This document shows, in pieces, positions 8,082 through 16,938 of a DNA stretch of 64,000 nucleotides (position 1 is its first letter; every line of letters begins with the position of its first letter). Both the position numbers and the translations under genes were made by a program. A model generated the notes under the pieces. It was given only the letters and a program-made list of their open reading frames with translations. It was not told where the DNA came from and did no database searches. The stretch is from DATAGF01 sp963834875. Its GTDB lineage: Bacteria > Actinomycetota > Thermoleophilia > Miltoncostaeales > Miltoncostaeaceae. The stretch is from contig CAWIDG010000001.1 in assembly GCA_963834875.1 (NCBI GenBank), forward strand, positions 1 through 64,000, in the 5' to 3' direction.

Positions 8082-9088
8082 TCAGAGCCGTCCGATCACG
8101 TACGTCGGACGCGTGTACCGGGAGTCGTATCCGGGGGTCCGCGTGACCACGGTCCCGCCGACGGCCTGAACGGCGTCGTGCATGGCGGGGGTCTCGTGAT
8201 GCATGGCCGCGTTCGGAAGGCGCTCGCGAGCGTCGGGAAGCTCGACGAAGGCCATGGTCGAGAACCCGAGCACCGCGGTGAGCGAGCGTCGCCACTCGCG
8301 CATGTGATGCAGCACGCTGAGGAGAAGCGTGACGTCCCATGTGCCGTGGTTGATCGCTTCGAGGTCGGCTGCGTCCATGTACCGGCGGCTGACCGCGACG
8401 TTCTCGCGTTCGTCGAGCCTGGTGTTCCGGTCCACGGCCAGACAGCGAGCGCCGAACTCGTCAGCGAGCCGGTGGGCGAAGTACCCCGTGTATGCGCCGA
8501 TGTCGAGCACCGAGAACCCGCTGTGCCCCTGGAGCTCCCGCCGGATCGCCGCGTACCGGCCAGATGCGTCGCGCCCGCCGGTCCCGACCTCCTTGCCGTC
8601 CACCCAAGCAGGCTGGTAGCTCACCGGCCGACGCTCCCATTGGTTCTTGATCGACATGCGCAGCTTCGACCCCCACCATGCGGGGATCATGCGCCGATGG
8701 ATGTCGGGGATCGGGACTCCTGACTTCTCCGGTCCCCAGAGGTCGTATGAGAATTCCGACGGGTGGAAGATCGCGGTCTCCCAGTCGATCAACAGGGGGC
8801 GACCGGACCGGCGTACGACGTTCTTCAGGTGGACGTCCCGGTGATGGATGCCTTCGGCATGTAGCGCGCCGAGGAGCTCGCGAAGCGCTTCGACGGGCCG
8901 CCACTCGGGAAGCTTCGTACCGGCGTGGCAGGTCTGGATCACGAGAGCCGGCCGTCGAAGTCGAGCAAACGCGGACATGCCCAGGGAACGCGCTCGTACC
9001 AGCCGACCTCGATCTTCGCCAACTCTGGATCTTGGTATGTCTTGACCGTGCGGTCGGGCGAGACCACGACCGTTGCCCGCTTGCCCAT
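8082..9088 (-). CDS. kinase-like/SAM-methyltransferase fusion protein
   Basis: The N-terminal part has a kinase N-lobe (VVVSPDRTVKTYQDPELAKIE) and, after a frame change near 8950, a C-lobe with the catalytic loop HHRDVHLKN and a metal-binding IDWE, as in Kdo/lipopolysaccharide kinases and APH-type enzymes. The C-terminal part is a class I methyltransferase with VLDIGAYTGYFAHRL and a later LLLSVLHHM. The same two activities occur in WbdD-type enzymes that cap O-antigen chains, although in the opposite order. It may phosphorylate and methylate a glycan end in the cytoplasm (inference). ATG 9088 is chosen because the conserved strand begins there; the frame is open to 9157. Confidence 0.65.
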
Positions 9089-9154
9089 TGTCAGCCGGTC
9101 TCGGCGACCGTGTTGTCCCGGGTCTCGTTGAAGAGTTGGACCTCCGCTGTCTCC

Positions 9155-9186
9155 CATGGCGGTCGTGACTGATCGAGACCGCCATG
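9155..9186. promoter_or_regulatory. inverted repeat in a divergent promoter region
   Basis: CATGGCGGTC (9155-9164) and GACCGCCATG (9177-9186) are perfect 10-bp arms around a 12-bp centre, in the 154-bp gap between the divergent kinase-methyltransferase and SARP/AAA regulator genes. It could be an operator controlling both directions. Confidence 0.45.
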
Positions 9187-9242
9187 TCGAGCTTACGATG
9201 AACGAGAGCTCGCGGGGAGGCCGCGGGATAGGGTTGAGGGGG

Positions 9243-12200
9243 ATGCTGCGCGTACGCCTCCTCGGCGAGCTCCGCCTCGAGCTCGACGGGCAGCGGCTCG
9301 ACGCCCCGGCGAGCCGACGGGCACGGTCGCTGCTCGCGTGGCTGGCCTACCACCCGGGGCTCCACCCGCGCACGCGCGTCGCCGCGGTCTTCTGGCCCGA
9401 CGTGCTGGAGACCAGCGCTCGCGCCAGCCTCCGGACGACGCTGACGACGCTGCGCCGGAGCATCGGGCAGGAGGCCGCGGGCCGCATCGTCGCCGGCCGC
9501 GACCGCATCGGCGTCGAGGACCGTCCGGACGTCTGGATCGACGTGAGGGAGATCGGGCGTCTGGTCGCCGAGGGCCGAGGGGACGAGGCGCTGGCGCTCT
9601 GCCAGGGCGACCTGCTGACCGACCTCGACGACGACTGGGTGCTCGAGGAGCGCCAGGCCCACCGCGACCGGGTCGGCGAGCTCCTCGCGGCGCTGGGCGA
9701 CGCGGCCGAGGAGGCCGGTGACACGGAGGCGGCGCTCCAGCACGCCCGCCGCCGGCTCGACCTCGATCCCGTCTCGGAGGACGCCGCCCGGGCCCTGATG
9801 CGGCGGCTGGCGCGGGCCGGCGACGCCGCGGCCGCCGTCGCGGCCTACGAGACCTTCAGGGCCGCGCTGCGGCGCGAGCTGGGCATGGCGCCCTCGGCCG
9901 AGACCCGCGCGCTCGCCGACGAGCTGCGCTCCGACCGGCGCGCCGCGGGCGAGGAGGACCGGCGCCTCCCCCTGCCGGACGCGCTCTCGCGCGGCGAGGG
10001 CGGGCCGCTCGTCGGTCGCGGCGAGCAACTCGCGGCGCTGCGCGCCGCCTGGGCCCGGGCGAGCGCCGGCGCCGCGACGGTCGTCGTGCTCGCCGGCGAG
10101 GCGGGCAGCGGCAAGACGCGCCTCCTCGTCGAGCTGGCGGGCGAGGCGCGCGACACAGGCGCACTCGTGCTCGCCGGCCGCTGCACCGACGAGGGCGTGG
10201 TCCCGTTCGCTCCCTTCACCGAAGCCCTGCGCCCATATCTCGCCGACGATCCGGGGGCTCTTCCCGAATGGGTCGTCGCCGAGCTCGCGCGCCTGCTGCC
10301 GGAGCTCGACGCCCGGTCCGCGCCGCCGGGGGGCGAGCCGGCCGGCGCTCGCCACCGCCTGTTCGAGGCGGTCGCCGCGGCGGTCGGGCACGCCGCCCGC
10401 AGCCGGCCGGTGCTGCTGGTCGTGGAGGACCTGCACTGGGCGGACCCGGCGACGCTGCAGATGCTCGGGCACGTCGTCCGGACCGTCGGGTGGGCCCCGT
10501 TGCTCGTCGCCGGCTCGCGGCGCGACGAGGGCGCCGAGGCGGCGCCCGAGCTCGAGGCGCTCCTCGTCGACCTGCGGCGCGAGCGCCGTCTCGAGCGCGT
10601 CGTCCTCGGTGGCCTGGCACGGGACGAGGTCGGCGAGCTGGCGGCCGCGTGGCTGCCGGGCGGGTCGTCGCCGGCGCTGGCGGCGGCCGTGCACGGGCGG
10701 ACGGGAGGCAACCCGCTCTTCGTCGAGGAGCTGGTGCGCCACCTGGTGGAGTCGTACCCCGGCGAGCCCGCGGCGGCGCTGGTCGAGGCGGCGGGGCGCG
10801 AGGTGCCGCACGGCGTCCGGGAGGTCATCGACCGCCGCCTGTCCCGGCTCGGCGAGCCGGTCGGCCAGACGGTGAGGGTCGCGGCGGTCGCGGGCGAGGA
10901 CTTCGCGCTCGGGGACGTGGCCGCCGCCGCCGAGGTGGGCGACGAGGCGGCCGCCGAGCGCCTCGACGTCGCGGTCGGCGCGGGGCTGATCGACGAGTCC
11001 GCTGGGCCGGGGCGCTACCGCTTCGCCCACGCGCTCGTGCGCGAGGCGGTGATCGCCGGGATGAGCGCGACCCGGCGCGCGCTGCTGCACCGGCGGATGG
11101 CCGAGGCGCTGCAGGCGCTGCCCGGCGAGGCCCGCGAGCGCCGGCTGCCCGAGCTCGCGCGCCACCTCCTGGACGCCCGCCCGCTCGTCGACGCGGCGAC
11201 GGCGGCGGGCGCCGCCCTCGATGCGGCGCGACAGGCCATTCGCGGGCTGGCCTACGAGGACGCCGCCGACCTGTTGGAGCGAGCCCTCGCCGGCGACCTG
11301 GACGAGCGCGACCCGGTCCGGGCGGAGGTACTGCTGGCCCTCGGGGACGCCCGGCTCCGGTCGGGCGACGCGGCCTCGGCCGACCGCTGCTTCGACGAGG
11401 CCGCCGCGGCGGCCCGCGCCCTCGGCGACCCCGGCATGCTGGCCCGGGCGGCGCTCGGCACCGCGGGCCTCGCGGTCAGCGTGGCGCCGGTCCGCGACCG
11501 GGTCCGGGCGCTGCTCGAGGAGGCCCTGGGCGGCCTCGCGGAGGACTCGGCGCTGCGCCCGCGGCTGCTCGCGCGGCTGGCGATCGAGCTGTACTACGCG
11601 CCGCCGGCCGAGCTGCGCGAGCGCCTGAGCGCCGAGGCCCTGGCCGCCGGGCGGCGCGCGGGCGGCCCGGCGCTGCTCGAGGCGCTCGGCGCCCGGCACG
11701 TGGCGCTCTGGAGCCCGGCGCACACCGAGGAGCGGCTCGCCATCGCCGACGAGCTCGTCACCGCGGCCCGGGCGGCGGGCGACCGCGTGGCCGAGCTCCA
11801 GGGGATCAACTGGCGCGTGGTGGACCTCTTCGAGGTCGGCGACCGCGACGCCCTGACGGCGGCGATCGCCGAGCACGAGCGGCTCGCGGCCGAGCTGCGA
11901 CTGCCCTCCTTCGCGTGGTACGTGCCGATGTGGCGGGCGACCCTGGCGCTCCTCGGCGGCCGGCTCGAGGAGGCGCAGCGGCTCTCGGAGCAGGGCGCGC
12001 GCATCGGGCGCCTCGCCCACGACGAGAACGCGGACCTGCTGTTCGGGGTCCAGCGCCGCTCGATCCGCATGTCCGGTGGCGATCTGCCCGACGAGGACGA
12101 CGCCGCCGTGATCGGGCGGAGCATCGAGCGCTCCCCCGCCCGCCCCGCCTGGTTGGCGGCGCGCGCGCTGTGGTCCACGGTGAGCGGCGATCTCGGGCGG

Positions 12201-12605
12201 GCGCGGCGCGAGCTCGGGCAGGGGGTCGCCGAGGTGGCGGCGGCGCCGCTGGACGCCAACTGGCTCTACGCGGCGAGTTGCTTCGGCACGGTGGCCGCCC
12301 GGCTCGGTGACGCCGCGGCGGCGGCGGAGCTGTACCCCCGCCTGCGACCCTTCGGGGACCGCGTCGTGACGGTGGGACGGGGCAGCTTCTGCACCGGCTC
12401 GGCCTCGCTCGCGCTCGGCCTGCTCGCGGCGACGCTGGGGGACCGCGGCGCCGCGGCCGCCCACCTCGAGGAGGCCGTCCGGGCCAACGACGCGCTCGGC
12501 GCCGTCGTGTACGCCGCGGCCGCCCGCGGCGCCCTCGAGGGCCTGCGGGAGGGCGCCCCCGCGGCGGCCGTGGAGCTCCCCATCGAGCTCATCCGGCGCC
12601 CGTGA
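9243..12605 (+). CDS. SARP-type transcriptional regulator with AAA and TPR domains
   Basis: About 1,120 residues. The winged-helix DNA-binding domain opens with MLRVRLLGELRLELDG and PASRRARSLLAWLAYHP. A BTAD follows to about residue 240. An ATPase module has Walker A AGEAGSGKTRLL near 285 and Walker B LLVVEDLHWAD near 389, and long TPR-like helices fill the C-terminal half. This is AfsR-like architecture: an ATP-dependent activator of a nearby target. No LuxR-type C-terminal helix-turn-helix is seen. ATG 9243 is chosen over upstream starts because GAGGG precedes it and the conserved strand starts there. An 11-bp tandem repeat just downstream, before the oxidase gene, suggests its target. Confidence 0.85.
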   Translation: MLRVRLLGELRLELDGQRLDAPASRRARSLLAWLAYHPGLHPRTRVAAVFWPDVLETSARASLRTTLTTLRRSIGQEAAGRIVAGRDRIGVEDRPDVWIDVREIGRLVAEGRGDEALALCQGDLLTDLDDDWVLEERQAHRDRVGELLAALGDAAEEAGDTEAALQHARRRLDLDPVSEDAARALMRRLARAGDAAAAVAAYETFRAALRRELGMAPSAETRALADELRSDRRAAGEEDRRLPLPDALSRGEGGPLVGRGEQLAALRAAWARASAGAATVVVLAGEAGSGKTRLLVELAGEARDTGALVLAGRCTDEGVVPFAPFTEALRPYLADDPGALPEWVVAELARLLPELDARSAPPGGEPAGARHRLFEAVAAAVGHAARSRPVLLVVEDLHWADPATLQMLGHVVRTVGWAPLLVAGSRRDEGAEAAPELEALLVDLRRERRLERVVLGGLARDEVGELAAAWLPGGSSPALAAAVHGRTGGNPLFVEELVRHLVESYPGEPAAALVEAAGREVPHGVREVIDRRLSRLGEPVGQTVRVAAVAGEDFALGDVAAAAEVGDEAAAERLDVAVGAGLIDESAGPGRYRFAHALVREAVIAGMSATRRALLHRRMAEALQALPGEARERRLPELARHLLDARPLVDAATAAGAALDAARQAIRGLAYEDAADLLERALAGDLDERDPVRAEVLLALGDARLRSGDAASADRCFDEAAAAARALGDPGMLARAALGTAGLAVSVAPVRDRVRALLEEALGGLAEDSALRPRLLARLAIELYYAPPAELRERLSAEALAAGRRAGGPALLEALGARHVALWSPAHTEERLAIADELVTAARAAGDRVAELQGINWRVVDLFEVGDRDALTAAIAEHERLAAELRLPSFAWYVPMWRATLALLGGRLEEAQRLSEQGARIGRLAHDENADLLFGVQRRSIRMSGGDLPDEDDAAVIGRSIERSPARPAWLAARALWSTVSGDLGRARRELGQGVAEVAAAPLDANWLYAASCFGTVAARLGDAAAAAELYPRLRPFGDRVVTVGRGSFCTGSASLALGLLAATLGDRGAAAAHLEEAVRANDALGAVVYAAAARGALEGLREGAPAAAVELPIELIRRP

Positions 12606-12629
12606 CGCCCTCGCGCGAAGGACTCACGA

Positions 12630-12651
12630 TGGCCTGACGGTGGCCTTGCGG
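12630..12651 (+). promoter_or_regulatory. 11-bp tandem repeat, candidate SARP operator
   Basis: TGGCCTGACGG (12630-12640) is followed directly by TGGCCTTGCGG (12641-12651), with 9 of 11 positions identical. SARP regulators bind heptamer direct repeats with 11-bp periodicity. The site lies between the regulator stop and the oxidase start. Confidence 0.5.
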
Positions 12652-12703
12652 TCGGGGGGGACCATGGGCGCGCAACGCTCGCTCTTCCGGAAGGAGACCC
12701 CGC

Positions 12704-14139
12704 ATGGCCGTTCAGCCCACCACCGTTCTGGACCCCGCCGCGCTCGCCGAGCGCCTGGCGGGCGAGGTCATCGCCCCCGGTCACCCCGAGTACGAGCAGG
12801 CCCGCCGGGTCTGGAACGGGATGATCGACAAGCGCCCCGCGCTGATCGCCCGGTGCGCCGACGCCGACGACGTCGCGCTCGCGGTCCGGTTCGCCGCCGA
12901 GCGGGGCCTCCCGCTCGCCGTCCGTGGCGGCGGCCACAACGTCGCGGGCACGGCCGTGGTCGACGACGGGCTCGTCATCGACCTCTCGCCCATGCGCGCG
13001 GTGCGCATCGACGAGACCGGCCGCAACGGTGCACGTGCAGGGCGGCGCCACCTGGGCCGACGTCGACCGCGTCACCGCGCCGCTGGGGCTCGCCGCGCCG
13101 GGCGGGGTCGTGTCCGAGACCGGCGTGGCCGGGCTGGCGCTCAGCGGCGGCGTGTCCTGGCAGCGCCGGCGCGACGGGATGACCGTCGACAACGTCGTCT
13201 CCGCGGAGATCGTGCTCGCCGACGGCCGCCGCGTGCGCGCAAGCGCGGACGAGCACCCGGACCTCTACTGGGCCATCCGCGGCGGCGGCGGCAACTTCGG
13301 CATCGTCACCTCGTTCGAGCTGCGCCTGCACGAGCTCGGCCCCGAGGTCTTCGAGCTCTTCGTCGCCTACCCGATCGAGGACGCCGCCCGCGTGCTCGCC
13401 GGCTGGCGCGACGCCGTCGCCGACGCGCCGGACGAGCTGTTGACCGTGGGCTTCATCTGGACGCTGCCGGTCGTCCCCGAGCTGCCCGAGCACCTGCGCG
13501 GCCTGACCTACGTGGGCGTGGGCGGCATGTGGGCCGGCGACCCGGCCGACGGGGAGCGCGCCACGCGGGGCCTGCGCGAGCTCGCCACGCCGCTGCTCGA
13601 CATGAGCAAGACCACCACGTACCTCGAGCTGCAGCGCGAGCTGGACGCCGTACTTCCCGGCGGGCCTCCGCTACTACTGGAAGGCGCTGTACCTCGACGG
13701 GCTCACCGACCCCGCGATCGAGGCGACGGTCGACTGGTCGAACCGCCGCCCGTCGGAGCGCACGCTGGTGGTGATCCGCCACTGCGGCGGCGCGATCGCC
13801 CGCGTCGGCGCCGAGGAGACCGCGTTCGGCGACCGCAGCTCGGAGTGGATGCTGAGCATCGACTCGACCTGGGACGACCCGGCCGACGACGAGGTCAACA
13901 TCGGCTGGACGCGCGCCTACTGGGACGACGCCCACCGCTTCTCGCAGCGCGGGCAGACCTACTTCAACTTCCCGGGCCTGCTGGAGGAGGGCGACTCGGC
14001 CGTCCGCGCCAGCTACGGCGCCAACCACGCCCGCCTGGCGCGCATCAAGGCCCAGTACGACCCGGAGAACCTCTTCCGGCTCAATCAGAACATCCGCCCC
14101 GAGGCGTCGCCCGAGCCGGGCCGCGCCCTCCTGGGGTAG
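12704..14139 (+). CDS. FAD-binding oxidoreductase, berberine bridge enzyme type
   Basis: An FAD-binding PCMH-type domain has RGGGHNVAGTAVVDDGLVI, where the His is the likely flavin attachment site, then a GGGGNFGIVTSFE segment. The C-terminal BBE motif is YGANHARLARIKAQYDPENLF. Such enzymes oxidise alcohols, sugars or alkaloid-like substrates with oxygen. About 478 residues, normal for the family. Frame changes are needed near 13025 and 13650. ATG 12704 follows AAGGAGA by six bases. The position after a SARP regulator with an 11-bp repeat between them suggests the regulator controls it. Confidence 0.85.
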
Positions 14140-14170
14140 CCTCACCCCCGAGCGGAGGGAGGCCGGGCGC

Positions 14171-14955
14171 GTGGACGAGCGGATCGAGACGGTCATCTCG
14201 GCGGACGGCACGCCGATCGCGTGCTGGCTGAGCGGGAGCGGGCCGCCGCTGGTGCTCGTCCACGGCACGGCCGCCGATCACGTCCGGTGGGCGCCGGTGC
14301 TGCCGGCCCTCGAGGAGCGGTTCGCCGTCATCGCGATCGACCGCCGCGGCCGCGGGCGGAGCGGTGACGGCGACGGTTACGCGATGGAGCGCGAGTTCGA
14401 GGACGTCGCGGCGGTGGCCGACTGGGCCGGCGACGAGACGGCGGTGCTCGGCCACTCCTACGGCGGCAACTGCGCGCTCGAGGCGGCCCTCCTCACGGCA
14501 GCGTCGGGCGGCTCGTCCTCTACGAGCCCTCCTTGGGGGTGGTGGCGGCGCCGGAGGAGCTCGTCCAGCGGCTGGAGGCGTTGCTGGCCGAGGACCGTCG
14601 CGACGACCTCATGAGGCTGTTCATGGCCGAGGTGGCCGGCGCGTCGCCGGAGCAGATCGGGGCCATGCGCGCCGCCCCCGCCTGGGAGGCGCGCCTGGCG
14701 GTCGCCCACACGATCCCCAGGGAGCTGAGGGCCGACCGCGGCCTGGCCTTCGAGGCCTCCCGGTTCCGGGACCTCGGCGTCCCCACGCTGCTGCTGCAGG
14801 GCGGCGACAGCCGGGACGTGTTCAAGGCGGCGGTCGAGATGGCCGACGCGGCCCTGCCCGACTCCCGCGTCGTCGTGATGCCGGGCCAGCGCCACGCCGC
14901 GATGGACACCGGCACCGACCTCTTCACCGGCGAGGTGCTCGGCTTCCTCGCCTAG
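14171..14955 (+). CDS. alpha/beta hydrolase
   Basis: Classic alpha/beta-hydrolase fold of about 260 residues: LVLVHGTAADH oxyanion strand, IDRRGRGRS, nucleophile elbow GHSYGG, and a late PGQRHAAMDTG supplying the catalytic His. One frame change near 14495 restores GSVGRLVLYEPSLG. GTG start at 14171, 32 bp after the oxidase stop, so probably co-transcribed with it. Substrate unknown; esterase, lipase or epoxide-hydrolase-like activity are all possible. Its 3' end overlaps the convergent LigD polymerase gene by 32 bp. Confidence 0.75.
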
Positions 14956-15859
14956 CGCCGGCGCCGAGCGCGCGGCGGGCGGGACCGAGCCCTCGGGCGT
15001 GGCGGGCGATCCCGCGCCACGGGTCCCCGTCCGCGAGGCGCTCGCCGATGGTCGCGACGGTCCACCGCTGCGGCTGGAGGCCGTCGTCGTCGAGCTCCTC
15101 CCAGCGCAGGGGCGTCGCGACGGGCGCGGTGGGCAGGGCGCGGACCGCGTAGGGCGCCACGGCGTGCTGCCCGTAGGCGTTGCGGTGGACGTTGACGAAG
15201 ATGCGGTCCCCGCGCTTGGCGCGGCGGAACTCGACGGTGAGCGCGCCGGGGTCGCGCTCCACGAGCGCCGCGGCCACGTCGCGCGCGAAGGCGTTCACCT
15301 CGCCGTAGCGGGCAGTCCGGCGCAGCGGGACGACCACGTGCAGCCCGCGCGAGCCGGTCGTCATCGCGAACGGCTCGAGGCCGAGGTCCCGCAGCAGCTC
15401 GCCGAGCCCGCGCGCGGCGGCGCGCACGGCGCCGAAGCTGCCGCCCGGCGGGTCGAGGTCGAAGACGAGCCGGTCGGGCTGCTCCAGGCGGTCGGCCCGG
15501 CTCGTCCACACGTGCGGGGTGATCGCGTTCTGGCCGGCGAGATAGACGAGCGTGGGCACGTCGTCTGCCAGCACCTGGCGGATCGTCCCGCCCTCGCGCT
15601 TGGGCACGGCCACCGTGGTGATCCAGTCGGGGAAGTGCCCGGGCGCGTCCTTGAGGAAGTGGCCCTCGCCCTCGATGCCCTTGGGGAAGACCTGGAGCGC
15701 GAGCGGCCGGCCGCGCACGTGCGGGACCATCGCGCGCCCGACGGCCGCGTAGTGGCGGGCCAGGTCGAGCTTCGTGAGGCCCACCTCGGGGAAGACGACG
15801 CGGTCGGCGTGGCTGATCGCCACGCGTCGCCGGCCGGCCCGGACGGTCGCCTCGCTCAT
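14924..15859 (-). CDS. ligD: LigD polymerase domain protein (PrimPol, non-homologous end joining)
   Basis: Stand-alone 311-residue version of the LigD polymerase module, which fills gaps with ribonucleotides at double-strand breaks. It contains LALQVFPKGIEGEGHFLKD, the catalytic FDLDPP acids, TGSRGLHVVVPL and FRRAKRGDRIFVNVHRNAYG. ATG 15859 overlaps the ligase stop as ATGA, so the two are expressed as one unit. In many bacteria these two modules form one polypeptide. No LigD phosphoesterase module and no Ku gene lie in this window. Confidence 0.88.
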   Translation of the reverse strand: MSEATVRAGRRRVAISHADRVVFPEVGLTKLDLARHYAAVGRAMVPHVRGRPLALQVFPKGIEGEGHFLKDAPGHFPDWITTVAVPKREGGTIRQVLADDVPTLVYLAGQNAITPHVWTSRADRLEQPDRLVFDLDPPGGSFGAVRAAARGLGELLRDLGLEPFAMTTGSRGLHVVVPLRRTARYGEVNAFARDVAAALVERDPGALTVEFRRAKRGDRIFVNVHRNAYGQHAVAPYAVRALPTAPVATPLRWEELDDDGLQPQRWTVATIGERLADGDPWRGIARHARGLGPARRALGAGARRGSRAPRR

Positions 15860-16842
15860 TCCCGGACCACCTCCTCGGCCGCCTTGTCGTCGCGCAGCCC
15901 CAGGAAGCGCGGATGGCGGAGGCGCCCGTCGCGCGTCCACTCCGTGAAGCCCACCTGGGCGACCAGGCGCGGCCGGACCCAGGTCGCGTCGCGCTCGCGC
16001 ACCGGGTCGGCGAAGGGCGGGCGGTCCTGCCGCAAGGGCGCCAGGCGCCGCGCCAGGTCCTTCAGGACGGCGCGCGTGAAGCCCGTGCCGACCTTGCCCG
16101 CGTAGCGCAGGCGGCCGTCCTCGTGGTAGCCGAGCAGCAGCGCGCCGAGGTCGGTGCGGCTGCCCCGCGGCGCGGTGAAGCCGCCGATCACCAGCTCCTG
16201 CTCGGCCGAGCACTTGAGCTTCAGCCAGTCCCGCGAGCGCCCGTGCGTGTACGGCGCGTCGGTGCGCTTGGCGATCAGGCCCTCCCAGCCCCTGCGGCAG
16301 GCCTCCCTGAACAGCGCCTCGCCGTCGCGGTTCCGGTACGGGGTGAGGCGGATCGGATCCCGGAAGGCCAGCGCGCCGCGGAGCAGCCGCTTGCGGGCCC
16401 GCAGCGGGAGCGCGGTGGTGTCGCGGCCCGCGAGGTGCAGGAGGTCGAAGACGTAGTAGAAGACGGCCACGTCGCGCTCGCCGCGCTGCTGCAGGCGGGC
16501 GAAGCTGGTCCGCGCGCCGTCGAAGGCGACGACCTCGCCGTCCAGGACCAGGCCGCCGGCCGCGTCCTCGAGCGCCCCGGCCACCGCGGGGAAGCGGGCG
16601 TTCAGGCTCAGGTCGTTGCGCGAGAGCAGGCGCGCCCGGCGCCCGTCGCGGATCGCGACGCAGCGGATCCCGTCGAGCTTGCGCTCGAAGATCCAGGCCG
16701 GGTCCGTGAACCGCTCCTCCGTGAGCACGGCCTTCATGGGCTCGACCCGCCCGGGCAGGGGAGCGCGCCGCAGCAGCGCACGCTCGTCCGCCGACAGCCC
16801 GGCGAAGGGGTCGGCGGTCGTCGGCCCTCGCGGTCGTCCCAT
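15856..16842 (-). CDS. ligD: ATP-dependent DNA ligase, LigD ligase domain type
   Basis: Nucleotidyltransferase ligase of 328 residues. The adenylated Lys is in motif I, ERKLDGIR. Later motifs include LDGEVVAFDG, the VFDLLHL region, EGLIAKR and WLKLK, followed by an OB-fold part with YAGKVGTGFT and FTEWTRDGRLRHPRFLGLR, typical of LigD ligase modules. It seals breaks after the coupled polymerase has processed them. ATG start at 16842. First gene of a two-gene minus-strand unit, diverging from the M23-like gene at 16939. Confidence 0.9.
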   Translation of the reverse strand: MGRPRGPTTADPFAGLSADERALLRRAPLPGRVEPMKAVLTEERFTDPAWIFERKLDGIRCVAIRDGRRARLLSRNDLSLNARFPAVAGALEDAAGGLVLDGEVVAFDGARTSFARLQQRGERDVAVFYYVFDLLHLAGRDTTALPLRARKRLLRGALAFRDPIRLTPYRNRDGEALFREACRRGWEGLIAKRTDAPYTHGRSRDWLKLKCSAEQELVIGGFTAPRGSRTDLGALLLGYHEDGRLRYAGKVGTGFTRAVLKDLARRLAPLRQDRPPFADPVRERDATWVRPRLVAQVGFTEWTRDGRLRHPRFLGLRDDKAAEEVVRE

Positions 16843-16938
16843 CTCGCATCACCTGCCCTGCCGCGGCCGCGCGAAACGCTCTCACCGGCGATACTGGACG
16901 CAAGAGGACCCCGCGCGCCGACCCCGGACGGGACCCCG

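Noticed and set aside
9160..12464. Upstream extension of the kinase-methyltransferase frame
   Set aside because: The minus frame is open for 1,460 codons, but the part beyond 9.1 kb is antisense to a clear SARP/AAA protein and has no domain.
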